Source of the DNA: Desulfobacteraceae bacterium
GTDB taxonomy: Bacteria; Desulfobacterota; DSM-4660; Desulfatiglandales; Desulfatiglandaceae
Assembly: GCA_030589225.1 (NCBI GenBank)
Contig: JAUUWD010000016.1
Location: forward strand, 1 to 12,351
Length of the DNA: 12,351 nucleotides
Direction: 5' to 3'
Below are positions 1-6,541 of the stretch, one piece after another; positions within the stretch are counted from its first letter, which is position 1, and every line of letters starts with the position of its first letter. Made by a program: the position numbers and the translations under genes. The notes below the pieces were generated by a model. The model searched no databases, was not told the DNA's origin, and was given only the letters and a program-made list of their open reading frames with translations.

Positions 1-575
1 ATGTGCACTCCTATGGAGAGCTTTTTACCCTGGCGACCGAATGCTACAAAACCTGTGATGATATACAGGGGAAAAAATTCAGGGTTGAGGGAGCCTGGAT
101 GGATTACTACAACAACCTGGGCGCCCGCGGGACTTATATCAGTGGTATGGAGGCCTACATGGGGTTGAAGCTGGGCACCATCGATGCATCACAGTGGGAT
201 GTGAGTGCCATTACCGGTCTGAAGTGGCATGAAGTGGCGCCATACCGGATTATTGGCGGGGGAAACGATATAGTCCCAGGGCAGATAGTATTCAGCATGA
301 AAAAATGGAAAGCTCTTCCTGATGATCTTAAAGAAGCGCTTAAAGGCGCTGCGGCTGACTATTTCCATCTGCTTAATGATGTCTACATGAAAGAAATGGA
401 AAAAGTCGACGAATTGGTCAAACAGGGTAAAGTCACCTACTGTGTTTTGGATGACGCATGTGAAAAGAAACATGCCGAAGTCGCTTATGCACTATGGGAT
501 GAGATTGCCAAGAGAGACCCGGCAGCTGCCAAAGCAGTTCAATTGATTAAGGACTGGAGAAAGACACTGAAGTAG
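1..575 (+). CDS. dctP: TRAP transporter substrate-binding protein, DctP family (5' truncated by window edge)
   Basis: This is the C-terminal ~190 residues of a periplasmic solute-binding protein; the reading frame is open to the left edge (bases 1-2 are part of a codon), so the signal peptide and N-terminal lobe lie outside the window. The segment GTIDASQWDVSAI matches the DctP-family hinge region, where an 'xGxIDxxxW' stretch follows the 'alqxG' helix. The helical tail ending in DWRKTLK is also typical of DctP proteins. The protein would capture the substrate in the periplasm and deliver it to the DctQ/DctM subunits encoded next. The gene ends with TAG, followed by a 99-base gap with a strong hairpin before dctQ. 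The ligand class (probably a carboxylate or amino-acid-like anion) cannot be determined, because the ligand-clamping arginine of TRAP binding proteins is not identifiable in this fragment. Family call is confident; substrate is unknown. Confidence 0.88.
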   Translation, partial: VHSYGELFTLATECYKTCDDIQGKKFRVEGAWMDYYNNLGARGTYISGMEAYMGLKLGTIDASQWDVSAITGLKWHEVAPYRIIGGGNDIVPGQIVFSMKKWKALPDDLKEALKGAAADYFHLLNDVYMKEMEKVDELVKQGKVTYCVLDDACEKKHAEVAYALWDEIAKRDPAAAKAVQLIKDWRKTLK

Positions 576-613
576 AAATAAAAATGACTCGTTATCCATA
601 TCCATATTGTTAA

Positions 614-651
614 GGGTGAAGGAGGGGGTTTGTTTTGCTCCCTCCTGACCC
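614..651 (+). other. Intergenic RNA hairpin between dctP and dctQ
   Basis: Bases 620-628 pair with 638-646 (nine pairs, one of them G-U) around a nine-base U-rich loop. After a small internal mismatch, GGGT (614-617) can pair with ACCC (648-651). No T-run follows, so this does not look like an intrinsic terminator. It sits where many TRAP operons need more binding protein than permease, so a role as a 3'-end stabiliser of dctP mRNA or an attenuation element is a reasonable inference. It also buries the GGAGG at 621-625, which argues against translation starting at the TTG at 630. Confidence 0.55.
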
Positions 652-674
652 CATTGGGCAGTGAGGTTTTAAGG

Positions 675-1163
675 ATGAATGATGGGATCAAGGGCTTTTT
701 CGAACTAATTGACACTATCACAGAGAAGATAGGCAGGCCTGCCAGTCTTTTGGTTTTTGTAATGACTGCTGTCACCACAACGGAAGTTGTGGGAAGGTAT
801 GTTTTTAATCACCCAACTATCTGGGCCTGGCCTCTGAATAGACAGATCTTTGGCCTGTTCATCCTTGTAGCAGGGGCCTATACTATGTCCAAAGACGGAC
901 ATATCAGGATCGAGATATTCTATGACCATTTTCCTCCCAGGATCAAACTGATTGCAAGATTAATTACTTTGTGCTGTTTTGTCATTTTTATGGGTGTGTT
1001 GCTCTGGCAGGCATCCTGGATGGGCTTGAATTCATTGAAGATGGGGGAGAAGATTACAGGGGCGTTTCGTATGCCTTTGTATCCATTTAAAATACTAATA
1101 CCCATATGCGTCTTTCTCTTTTTGCTTCAAGGGATTGCTGTTATTTGCCGACGCAAAGACTGA
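675..1163 (+). CDS. dctQ: TRAP transporter small permease subunit, DctQ family
   Basis: This small membrane subunit (162 residues from the ATG at 675) pairs with the large permease DctM to form the transmembrane part of the TRAP importer. Four hydrophobic segments are visible, roughly at residues 18-40, 54-72, 95-118 and 135-156. Between the second and third lies the family signature GHIRIEIFYDHFP, equivalent to the 'r.gHirvd' motif of DctQ proteins. The preceding region reads WAWPLNRQIFGLF, lacking the acidic 'eEl' pair common in other DctQ proteins, so this is a somewhat divergent branch. I chose ATG 675 over TTG 630 because GAGG at 663-666 is correctly spaced, the added N-terminus is not family-like, and the upstream site lies in a stable hairpin. 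It is followed after 23 bases by dctM. Confidence 0.85.
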   Translation: MNDGIKGFFELIDTITEKIGRPASLLVFVMTAVTTTEVVGRYVFNHPTIWAWPLNRQIFGLFILVAGAYTMSKDGHIRIEIFYDHFPPRIKLIARLITLCCFVIFMGVLLWQASWMGLNSLKMGEKITGAFRMPLYPFKILIPICVFLFLLQGIAVICRRKD

Positions 1164-1186
1164 TTAGAAATGAGGAATAGGATCTC

Positions 1187-2488
1187 GTGAGCATTGAGTT
1201 AGTTACGGTTCTTTTGTTTAGCGGCCTTCTTTTTCTATTGGCGATTGGGGTCCCTGTTGTCTTTGCGCTCGGCGGCATCAGCGTGGTCATCCTTTTTTTG
1301 ATAGGAGGTGTCAACGATCTATTCATAGTTGCCACAACAACTTACAGGCAAATCACAGACCCCGGCCTGATAACCATTCCCCTGTTCCTTCTTATGGGGA
1401 ATTTTTTGATCCATTCAGGGATATCTGATCGTCTGTTTAAGGCTTTAAACTACTGGTTGTCGGGCGTGAGGGGCGGTCTGGCAATCGTATCGGTTGGCGT
1501 TTGCGTTGCCCTGGCCATGTGCGGCGGATTTGGTCCCGGAATCCTCACCATGGGTCTGATTGCAGTGCCAGCCATGCTAAAACACGGCTATGATAAGTCC
1601 TTAGCCTTGGGGTGCGTTATGGCTGGCGGTGTTCTGGGTGAAATTATTCCTCCAAGCATCATCATGATTATTTTTGCCTATATTTCACGGATTTCAATAG
1701 GGAGGATTTTTTTTGGAGGTGCTATTCCTGGCTTTATCACTGCATTTCTATACATACTTTACATCACTGTAAGATGTTATCTCCAGCCGGATCTTGCACC
1801 CAGGTCCTCTGAGGAAATAACCTGGAAGATCAGATGGGCTTCAGTCAAGGATATAATCCTTCCTTCTTTACTGGTTGTCCTGGTCTTGGGGTCAATATTT
1901 ATGGGGATTGCCACCCCTACAGAGGCTGCCGGCGTGGGCGCCATGGGCTCTTTTTTGATCTGTATTGTTTATGGAAGGTTGACATGGAAGGTGATAACTG
2001 ACTCATGTCTTGAGACCATGAAAATCAGTGGTATGGCCCTGTGGATTTTGGTGGCAGCCACGCTCTTTGGTGTCGTTTATATCAGTGCAGGGGCACAAGA
2101 CATGGTCATGGAAATAGTAGAAAACCTGCCTGTTAATCGCTGGCTCATACTTGGAGTCATGCAAATCATACTCCTTGTATTTGGAATGTTCATGGATGAT
2201 TATGCTGTCTTGACCATATGCGCCCCAATTTTTATTCCCATTGCCGTCTTTCTGGGTTTTGATCCCATATGGTATGCAATCGTCTTTATCCTTAACATGC
2301 AGGTAGCTTACCTGACCCCCCCATTTGGCTGGGCCCTAATCTTGATGAGAGGGGTTGCCCCCCCTGAGATACATACCAAGGACATCTGGCGATCAATTCC
2401 TCCATTCGTGGGAATGCAGTTGATCGTTCTGGTCATTACTATGATATTCCCCCAGTTGGCCCTGTGGCTTCCAAATAAAATGCTTTAA
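1187..2488 (+). CDS. dctM: TRAP transporter large permease subunit, DctM family
   Basis: This 433-residue protein is almost entirely hydrophobic and has the normal length and repeated architecture of DctM, the sodium-coupled translocation subunit of TRAP importers. Hallmark segments are visible in order: GGFGPGILTMGLIAVPAML (~residues 109-127), GGVLGEIIPPSIIMIIFAY (~147-165, the first IPPS re-entrant loop), SIGRIFFGGAIPG, ATPTEAAGVGAMGS (~242-255), a second-half MDDYAVLTICAPIFIPIA segment (~343-360), and LTPPFGWAL (~378-386), the second re-entrant loop. The start is GTG at 1187, preceded by a TGAGGAATAGGA purine-rich site at 1171-1182. It is co-oriented with dctQ and almost certainly cotranscribed with it. 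The gene ends 167 bases before the SDR start codon; that gap holds two perfect hairpins. Confidence 0.93.
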   Translation: MSIELVTVLLFSGLLFLLAIGVPVVFALGGISVVILFLIGGVNDLFIVATTTYRQITDPGLITIPLFLLMGNFLIHSGISDRLFKALNYWLSGVRGGLAIVSVGVCVALAMCGGFGPGILTMGLIAVPAMLKHGYDKSLALGCVMAGGVLGEIIPPSIIMIIFAYISRISIGRIFFGGAIPGFITAFLYILYITVRCYLQPDLAPRSSEEITWKIRWASVKDIILPSLLVVLVLGSIFMGIATPTEAAGVGAMGSFLICIVYGRLTWKVITDSCLETMKISGMALWILVAATLFGVVYISAGAQDMVMEIVENLPVNRWLILGVMQIILLVFGMFMDDYAVLTICAPIFIPIAVFLGFDPIWYAIVFILNMQVAYLTPPFGWALILMRGVAPPEIHTKDIWRSIPPFVGMQLIVLVITMIFPQLALWLPNKML

Positions 2489-2505
2489 CCTTATTGCTTT
2501 CCCGA

Positions 2506-2528
2506 TTAACTTGATCCTTCCAAGTTAA
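2506..2528 (+). terminator. Perfect 8-bp hairpin downstream of dctM (possible transcript end or processing site)
   Basis: TTAACTTG (2506-2513) and CAAGTTAA (2521-2528) form an uninterrupted eight-pair stem around a seven-base loop, starting 18 bases after the dctM stop codon. The stem is AT-rich and is followed by ATCGTTATTAAT, not a clean T-run, so it is at best a weak intrinsic terminator. With the hairpin at 2541-2559 it marks the likely boundary between the transporter operon and the catabolic genes. Confidence 0.45.
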
Positions 2529-2540
2529 ATCGTTATTAAT

Positions 2541-2559
2541 CCACCAGTTCTACTGGTGG
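2541..2559 (+). terminator. Perfect 7-bp GC-rich hairpin in the dctM-SDR gap
   Basis: CCACCAG (2541-2547) pairs with CTGGTGG (2553-2559) around the loop TTCTA. It lies 12 bases after the first hairpin. The stem is strong but is followed by TTAGTGATT, with no T-run. It could be a terminator, an RNA stabilising structure or a dyad operator for a regulator of the downstream genes; the sequence alone does not decide. Confidence 0.45.
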
Positions 2560-2643
2560 TTAGTGATTACCTCAACAGTTGATGAATCCCAAAACCAGGC
2601 TTTCTGCAAGGTAATACAAATCACAACGAAGAAAACCGGGAAT

Positions 2644-2647
2644 GAGG
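2644..2647 (+). promoter_or_regulatory. Ribosome binding site deciding the SDR start
   Basis: GAGG lies eight bases upstream of the ATG at 2656. The frame is open upstream to a GTG at 2563, but the extra 31 residues are not SDR-like, and no ribosome site of this quality precedes the GTG. Confidence 0.55.
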
Positions 2648-2655
2648 TGTATTTT

Positions 2656-3468
2656 ATGAATGAGAAAGCAATGATGGATAAGAAAAACAGTGGCACAGGC
2701 AGGCTTGCAGGCAAGGTCGCTATTGTAACCGGCGCAGCCGGAGGGATTGGAGAAGCGACGGCCAGGTTGTTCGCCCGCGAGGGGGCAAAAGTCGTGGATG
2801 CGGACATCAAAGAAGTGCAAGGGCAGAAAGTAGTGCACGACATCCGTCAAGCGGGGGGAGATGCTTTTTATTTCGCCCATGATGTCAGGCGCGAGGACTC
2901 GTGGCAATCCTTGATGGAAGAAACGGTGAGCCGATACGGCAAACTCAATGTTTTGGTTAATAATGCGGGAATTATCAAAATCGCCGATATTGAAGACACA
3001 ACCTTGGAAGACTGGCAGGCGATCATGGATGTGAACGCCACCGGCGTTTTTCTGGGTACAAAGCTGGCCATCCTGACTATGAAATCAAATGGCGAACTTT
3101 GTTCGATTATCAACCGATCGTCTGTCGCCGGACAAGTCGGTGATAAAACCATGTTCGCTTATTGCGCTTCAAAGGGGGCGGTCACACTTCTGACCAAGGC
3201 CGCCGCTCTAGGCTGTGCGGCTAAAGACTACAAAATCCGCATTAACTCGGTTCATCCCGCGTATGTCCGAACCGACATGACTAAGGGCGAAGCGGCCGAA
3301 GTAGGACTCAGTGAAGAGGAGTACATGGAAGGCGCTAAATCCATACATCCCATTGGTGTAGGTGAGGCCATTGATGTGGCTTACCTGGATCTTTTCTTAG
3401 CCTCGGATGAATCAAGATGGGTTACCGGCGCAGAGTTCAACATTGATGGCGGCTTAACCGCCCAGTAG
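2656..3468 (+). CDS. Short-chain dehydrogenase/reductase (classical SDR), probably NAD(H)-dependent
   Basis: A 270-residue classical SDR: a soluble Rossmann-fold oxidoreductase that would interconvert an alcohol and a carbonyl. Visible motifs are the nucleotide-binding TGAAGGIG (25-32), an acidic residue at the end of strand beta-2 (DAD, 48-50) that usually favours NAD over NADP, NNAG (102-105), and the catalytic tetrad Asn127, Ser156, Tyr169 and Lys173 in the YCASK motif. PAYVRTDM (201-208) and the C-terminal GAEFNIDGG are standard. The sequence resembles the cyclic-alcohol/hydroxysteroid dehydrogenase branch, but I cannot name the substrate. About 17 polar residues precede the first strand, longer than average; an alternative ATG at 2671 would shorten this. 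It lies between the TRAP operon and the P-protein-like genes, so it may oxidise or reduce the imported compound. Confidence 0.9.
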   Translation: MNEKAMMDKKNSGTGRLAGKVAIVTGAAGGIGEATARLFAREGAKVVDADIKEVQGQKVVHDIRQAGGDAFYFAHDVRREDSWQSLMEETVSRYGKLNVLVNNAGIIKIADIEDTTLEDWQAIMDVNATGVFLGTKLAILTMKSNGELCSIINRSSVAGQVGDKTMFAYCASKGAVTLLTKAAALGCAAKDYKIRINSVHPAYVRTDMTKGEAAEVGLSEEEYMEGAKSIHPIGVGEAIDVAYLDLFLASDESRWVTGAEFNIDGGLTAQ

Positions 3469-3476
3469 CGAAAAGG

Positions 3477-3507
3477 GGGCACATGGCTTAAAACCCTCCC
3501 CATGCCC
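3477..3507 (+). other. Imperfect inverted repeat after the SDR gene
   Basis: GGGCACATGG (3477-3486) can pair with CCATGCCC (3500-3507) if two bases bulge, with a 13-base loop. It lies just downstream of the SDR stop codon and has no T-run. It may be a weak mRNA structure in the 125-base gap before the GcvPA-like gene, or may be chance. I see nothing else in this gap apart from the ribosome binding site at 3581-3585. Confidence 0.25.
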
Positions 3508-3580
3508 TCAGGAGCACAATATATTGCTTGAAAGGTGAGAGACTTGGTCGTATCACTAGGTTATGCAGTTACACTGGTAT

Positions 3581-3585
3581 AGGAG
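3581..3585 (+). promoter_or_regulatory. Ribosome binding site of the GcvPA-like gene
   Basis: AGGAG ends eight bases before ATG 3594. The frame is open further upstream to a TTG at 3528, but the family-conserved N-terminus (HPYIPNS, then the IEELF segment) begins just after 3594, so this site fixes the start. Confidence 0.7.
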
Positions 3586-3593
3586 ATAAAACC

Positions 3594-5000
3594 ATGGAAA
3601 ATGAAAAACACTTTGTTCATCCCTATATACCGAATTCTGTTTCCGAGGTAAAGAAGGAGTTAATGGGGGAGATCGGTATAACTGAGATAGAAGAGCTTTT
3701 TTGCGATCTTCCCGTTAGGGCAGACCCCTTCGAGCTGCCGGGGCCCATGACAGAGTACGAACTGAGACGGCATATGGAAAAAATCCTTTCGAAAAACCGG
3801 GATGACTTGTTGGTTTTTTGTGGGGCCGGTTGCTGGCCTCATTATGTGCCGGCGGTGGTGGATGAGATTATAAATCGGACTGAGTTCAAGACGGCCTATC
3901 TCGGGTTGCCTGAAGCGGAGAAGGGTAAGATGCAGGCCCTGTTCGAGTTCCAGAGTCTCATGGCCGAGTTGATTAGCATGGATGTGGTCATCAACTCGGT
4001 TTACGATTGGTCCACAGCGGCTGGCGAGGCAGCCAACATGGCCCGACGACTGACCGGACGTGGTCAGATCCTGGTTCCGGAGAACATCAGCCCTGACAGA
4101 CTCGGCGTGATAAGCACTTACACCAAGTGGACCGGAGCCAGAGTGGAACGGGTGGCCTTTGACCCCGGAAAGGGAACACTCAATTTGGGTGACTTGGAAG
4201 AGAAAGTTGGCCCGGAAACGGCCTGTATCTACATTGAGAATCCCAGCTATTTGGGTGTTATCGAGGACCAGACGGACGAAGTGGCCAGGATAGCCCATGG
4301 TGCCGGTGCTGTTTTCGTTGTTGGCGTGGATACTTCTTCGTTAGGGGTCTTGAGGCCACCCGGCGAATATGGGGCGGACGTGGTTGTGGGAGAGGCTCAA
4401 CCGTTAGGGTTGCACATGAACTTCGGAGGCAACTTCTTGGGGATATTTGGATGCAAGGACGACCAAGCCTATCTTGACCAGCTCCCAGGCTATGTGGGTG
4501 CTGTCGCCCCCACAGTGGACGGAAAGGGAAGGGGTTACCTTGATACCTTGTGGGACCGGCGGCATTTTTTTTCGCAGCGTGAAAACGCCACCTCGCTGAT
4601 CGGATCATCCAGCAACCTCTGTGCGATAGGTGCTGCTGTTTACATGTCTCTTCTAGGGCCTCAAGGGATGCGCGATCTGGGCGAAGCAATCGTTGCCAAA
4701 GCCAACTATGCCATCAAACGCATCAGTGAAATCGAAGACCTCAAGGGCCCTGTCTTGGGGGGCTCCCATTTCAAGGAATTTATAGTCAATTTTGACGGTA
4801 TAAATGCCAAAGTCTCGGACGTGAACAAAGCCCTCTATGTCGACTATGCCATTGTAGGTGGCAAGGACATCTCAAAAGAGTTCCCAAACCTTGGACAGAG
4901 CGCACTTTATTGTGTTACCGAAGTGCACACCTTGGAAGACATCGAGCAACTCGTGTATGCCTTAACCGAGATCGCGAAAGGAGGTGGCAGTGATGTATAG
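3594..5000 (+). CDS. gcvPA: Glycine dehydrogenase (decarboxylating) subunit 1-like protein, divergent GcvPA homologue
   Basis: This 468-residue protein is homologous to the N-terminal half (alpha subunit) of the PLP-dependent glycine decarboxylase P-protein, which works as an alpha2beta2 enzyme in glycine cleavage. Family features are YIPNS (11-15), EIEELFCDLP (31-40), the FCGAGCWPHYVPAVV stretch (75-89), NRTEF.TAY (94-102), ADVVVGEAQPLGL (261-273) and a VDGKGRGY segment (308-315). Several hallmarks differ from what I recall of GcvPA: the strongly conserved 'TPYQPEISQG' after TAY is replaced by LGLPEAEKGK (103-112), and 'REKATSNICTNQ' is replaced by RENATSLIGSSSNLCA (329-344), with about five extra residues. 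The overall fold is clear, but glycine specificity should not be assumed. It overlaps the GcvPB-like gene by eight bases, so the two are translationally coupled partners. Confidence 0.85.
   Translation: MENEKHFVHPYIPNSVSEVKKELMGEIGITEIEELFCDLPVRADPFELPGPMTEYELRRHMEKILSKNRDDLLVFCGAGCWPHYVPAVVDEIINRTEFKTAYLGLPEAEKGKMQALFEFQSLMAELISMDVVINSVYDWSTAAGEAANMARRLTGRGQILVPENISPDRLGVISTYTKWTGARVERVAFDPGKGTLNLGDLEEKVGPETACIYIENPSYLGVIEDQTDEVARIAHGAGAVFVVGVDTSSLGVLRPPGEYGADVVVGEAQPLGLHMNFGGNFLGIFGCKDDQAYLDQLPGYVGAVAPTVDGKGRGYLDTLWDRRHFFSQRENATSLIGSSSNLCAIGAAVYMSLLGPQGMRDLGEAIVAKANYAIKRISEIEDLKGPVLGGSHFKEFIVNFDGINAKVSDVNKALYVDYAIVGGKDISKEFPNLGQSALYCVTEVHTLEDIEQLVYALTEIAKGGGSDV
4980..4984 (+). promoter_or_regulatory. 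Ribosome binding site of the GcvPB-like gene inside the end of GcvPA-like
   Basis: GGAGG sits within the last codons of the upstream gene, eight bases before ATG 4993. In-frame GTG codons at 4984 and 4990 are poorer candidates because one overlaps and the other nearly abuts this site. Confidence 0.7.
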
Positions 5001-6519
5001 ACAAGCCCGATACGATGAACCCTGCATCTTTGAGATGGGGCGCAGTGGAACGAGAGGTCATCTGGTGCCCCGAGTGGAAACCGAGATCAAGGACGCTGTC
5101 GGTGATGGTTGGTCCCACATTCCGGCAAATATGCGGCGCAATAACCCACCCGGGCTTCCTGAGCTCTCAGAGGTGGAAGTGATGAGACACTTTTTCCGTC
5201 TCTCACAAGAGAGCACCTGCGTAGACAGCGGATTCAATGCCGAAGGGACATGCACCATGAAATATAACCCCAAGGTCAATGAGACCTTGGCCGGATCGTC
5301 CAAGGTGGCCAACCTTCACCCCTTCCAGGACGAAGAGAGCGTCCAAGGGATGTTAGAAATATTGTACCGGCTTGGCGAGTGCTTCAAGGCTATAAGCGGA
5401 TTTGATGCGGTCAGCTTTCAGCCACCGTCGGGCACACTATCAGAGTTCACAGAGTGCCTTATAATCGCAGCTTTTCACAGGCATAACGGCAACGATCACA
5501 AGACCGAACTCATCGTACCATATACCTCCCACGGCACAAACGCCGTGGCGGCCAAAATGGCAGGCTTCAACGTGATCACCATCGACCAGACAGAAGATGG
5601 AAACCTGGACTTTGAGGCCTTTAAAGAGGCCGTGTCAGAGCGAACCGCGGGCATGCTCCAGACCAATCCAACCTCCCTGAGTGTCTTTGATACCAATATT
5701 ATGACCGTGGGAGACATTATTCACGAAGTGGGAGGGATTTTCGCCTATGATGCGGCCAACACCAACTCGGTTATGGGACGTGCAAGGCCCAAAGATTTGA
5801 ATTTTGATCTGGTTCATTACAATGCGCACAAGGCCTTCTCCAGCCCCCATGGCGGCTACGGTCCGGGCATGGGTGTCGTTGTCGTCTCCAAAGAGCTGGC
5901 GTCTTTTTTACCCTCACCCACGGTTGGGTTTGACGGGAAGCGTTACTTCCTCGATTTTAACAGACCCTTAAGCATTGGCAGGGTTAAGCAGTTCTATGGC
6001 AACGTGCCTAATGCGATCCGGGTCTATGCCTGGATTCTGGCTATGGGTTCTGAAGGCATTGCCACAGCCACAGACATCGCAGTATTGAATAACAACTATA
6101 TCATGCACAAGATGAAACAGATTCGGGGTATCAGTGTGCCCATGGCCGAGGGCAGGGCACGCATGGAGGAGACGGTCTTCAGCCTCAAGCAGATGTTGGA
6201 TGAAACCGGGGTTGATGCCCACCATTTTTCCCTCCGGGTAGCGGATTTTGGCCCCAACAGCACTTTCACCTTGGGTTACCCGACCTATGTGGAGGAACCG
6301 TGGGTCATCGAACCCACCGAGAGCCTGGACAAGAAGGAGATCGATAATTTTATTGATATCGTCCGTAGCGTGGCCGAGGAGGCATACGACAATCCTGAAA
6401 TAATCCTGAAGGGTCCGCAAAATTGCGCTGTGGGAGAGGTTGACATGGCCGCATCGGAGGATCCAGTGACCATGGCACTTACCTGGCGAATGTATCGTAA
6501 AAAAGGGCTCAAGTTCTAG
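4993..6519 (+). CDS. gcvPB: Glycine dehydrogenase (decarboxylating) subunit 2-like protein, divergent GcvPB homologue
   Basis: This 508-residue protein is homologous to the C-terminal, PLP-binding half of the P-protein. Conserved blocks include SEVEVMRHFFRLSQ (59-72), CTMKYNPKVNE (87-97), ANLHPFQDEESVQG (106-119), SHGTN (179-183), LTNP-type QTNPTSLSVF (223-232), and YNAHKAFSSPHGGYGPG (276-292), where Lys280 is the expected Schiff-base lysine. The C-terminal EPTES (440-444) is also standard. Against this, the cofactor-contacting 'QPAAGAHGE' block is changed to QPPSGTLSE (143-151), losing the usual His/Gln, and the 'GFHPPT' block before the C-terminus reads FGPNST (419-424). The enzyme should bind PLP and probably catalyses an amino-acid decarboxylation or related reaction with its alpha partner, but the substrate pocket looks altered. 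No GcvH or GcvT gene is seen in the window. Confidence 0.87.
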   Translation: MYRQARYDEPCIFEMGRSGTRGHLVPRVETEIKDAVGDGWSHIPANMRRNNPPGLPELSEVEVMRHFFRLSQESTCVDSGFNAEGTCTMKYNPKVNETLAGSSKVANLHPFQDEESVQGMLEILYRLGECFKAISGFDAVSFQPPSGTLSEFTECLIIAAFHRHNGNDHKTELIVPYTSHGTNAVAAKMAGFNVITIDQTEDGNLDFEAFKEAVSERTAGMLQTNPTSLSVFDTNIMTVGDIIHEVGGIFAYDAANTNSVMGRARPKDLNFDLVHYNAHKAFSSPHGGYGPGMGVVVVSKELASFLPSPTVGFDGKRYFLDFNRPLSIGRVKQFYGNVPNAIRVYAWILAMGSEGIATATDIAVLNNNYIMHKMKQIRGISVPMAEGRARMEETVFSLKQMLDETGVDAHHFSLRVADFGPNSTFTLGYPTYVEEPWVIEPTESLDKKEIDNFIDIVRSVAEEAYDNPEIILKGPQNCAVGEVDMAASEDPVTMALTWRMYRKKGLKF

Positions 6520-6541
6520 GCCTATAACGAGCAATAAAACC

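Noticed and set aside
630..674. TTG start at 630 extending DctQ by 15 residues
   Set aside because: The extension is not DctQ-like and its ribosome site is locked in a stable hairpin; ATG 675 has its own spaced GAGG.
2511..2539. Possible sigma70 promoter TTGATC-17-TATTAA before the SDR
   Set aside because: Each box matches only about four of six bases and the -35 lies inside the 2506-2528 hairpin; too weak to annotate.
3469..3593. Glycine riboswitch upstream of the GcvPA-like gene
   Set aside because: The conserved aptamer segments (CCGAAGG-type and paired GGAGAG-type cores) are not present in this 125-base gap.
3660..4298. A 212-codon minus-strand open frame
   Set aside because: It is fully antisense to the well-supported GcvPA-like gene, with no domain signature.
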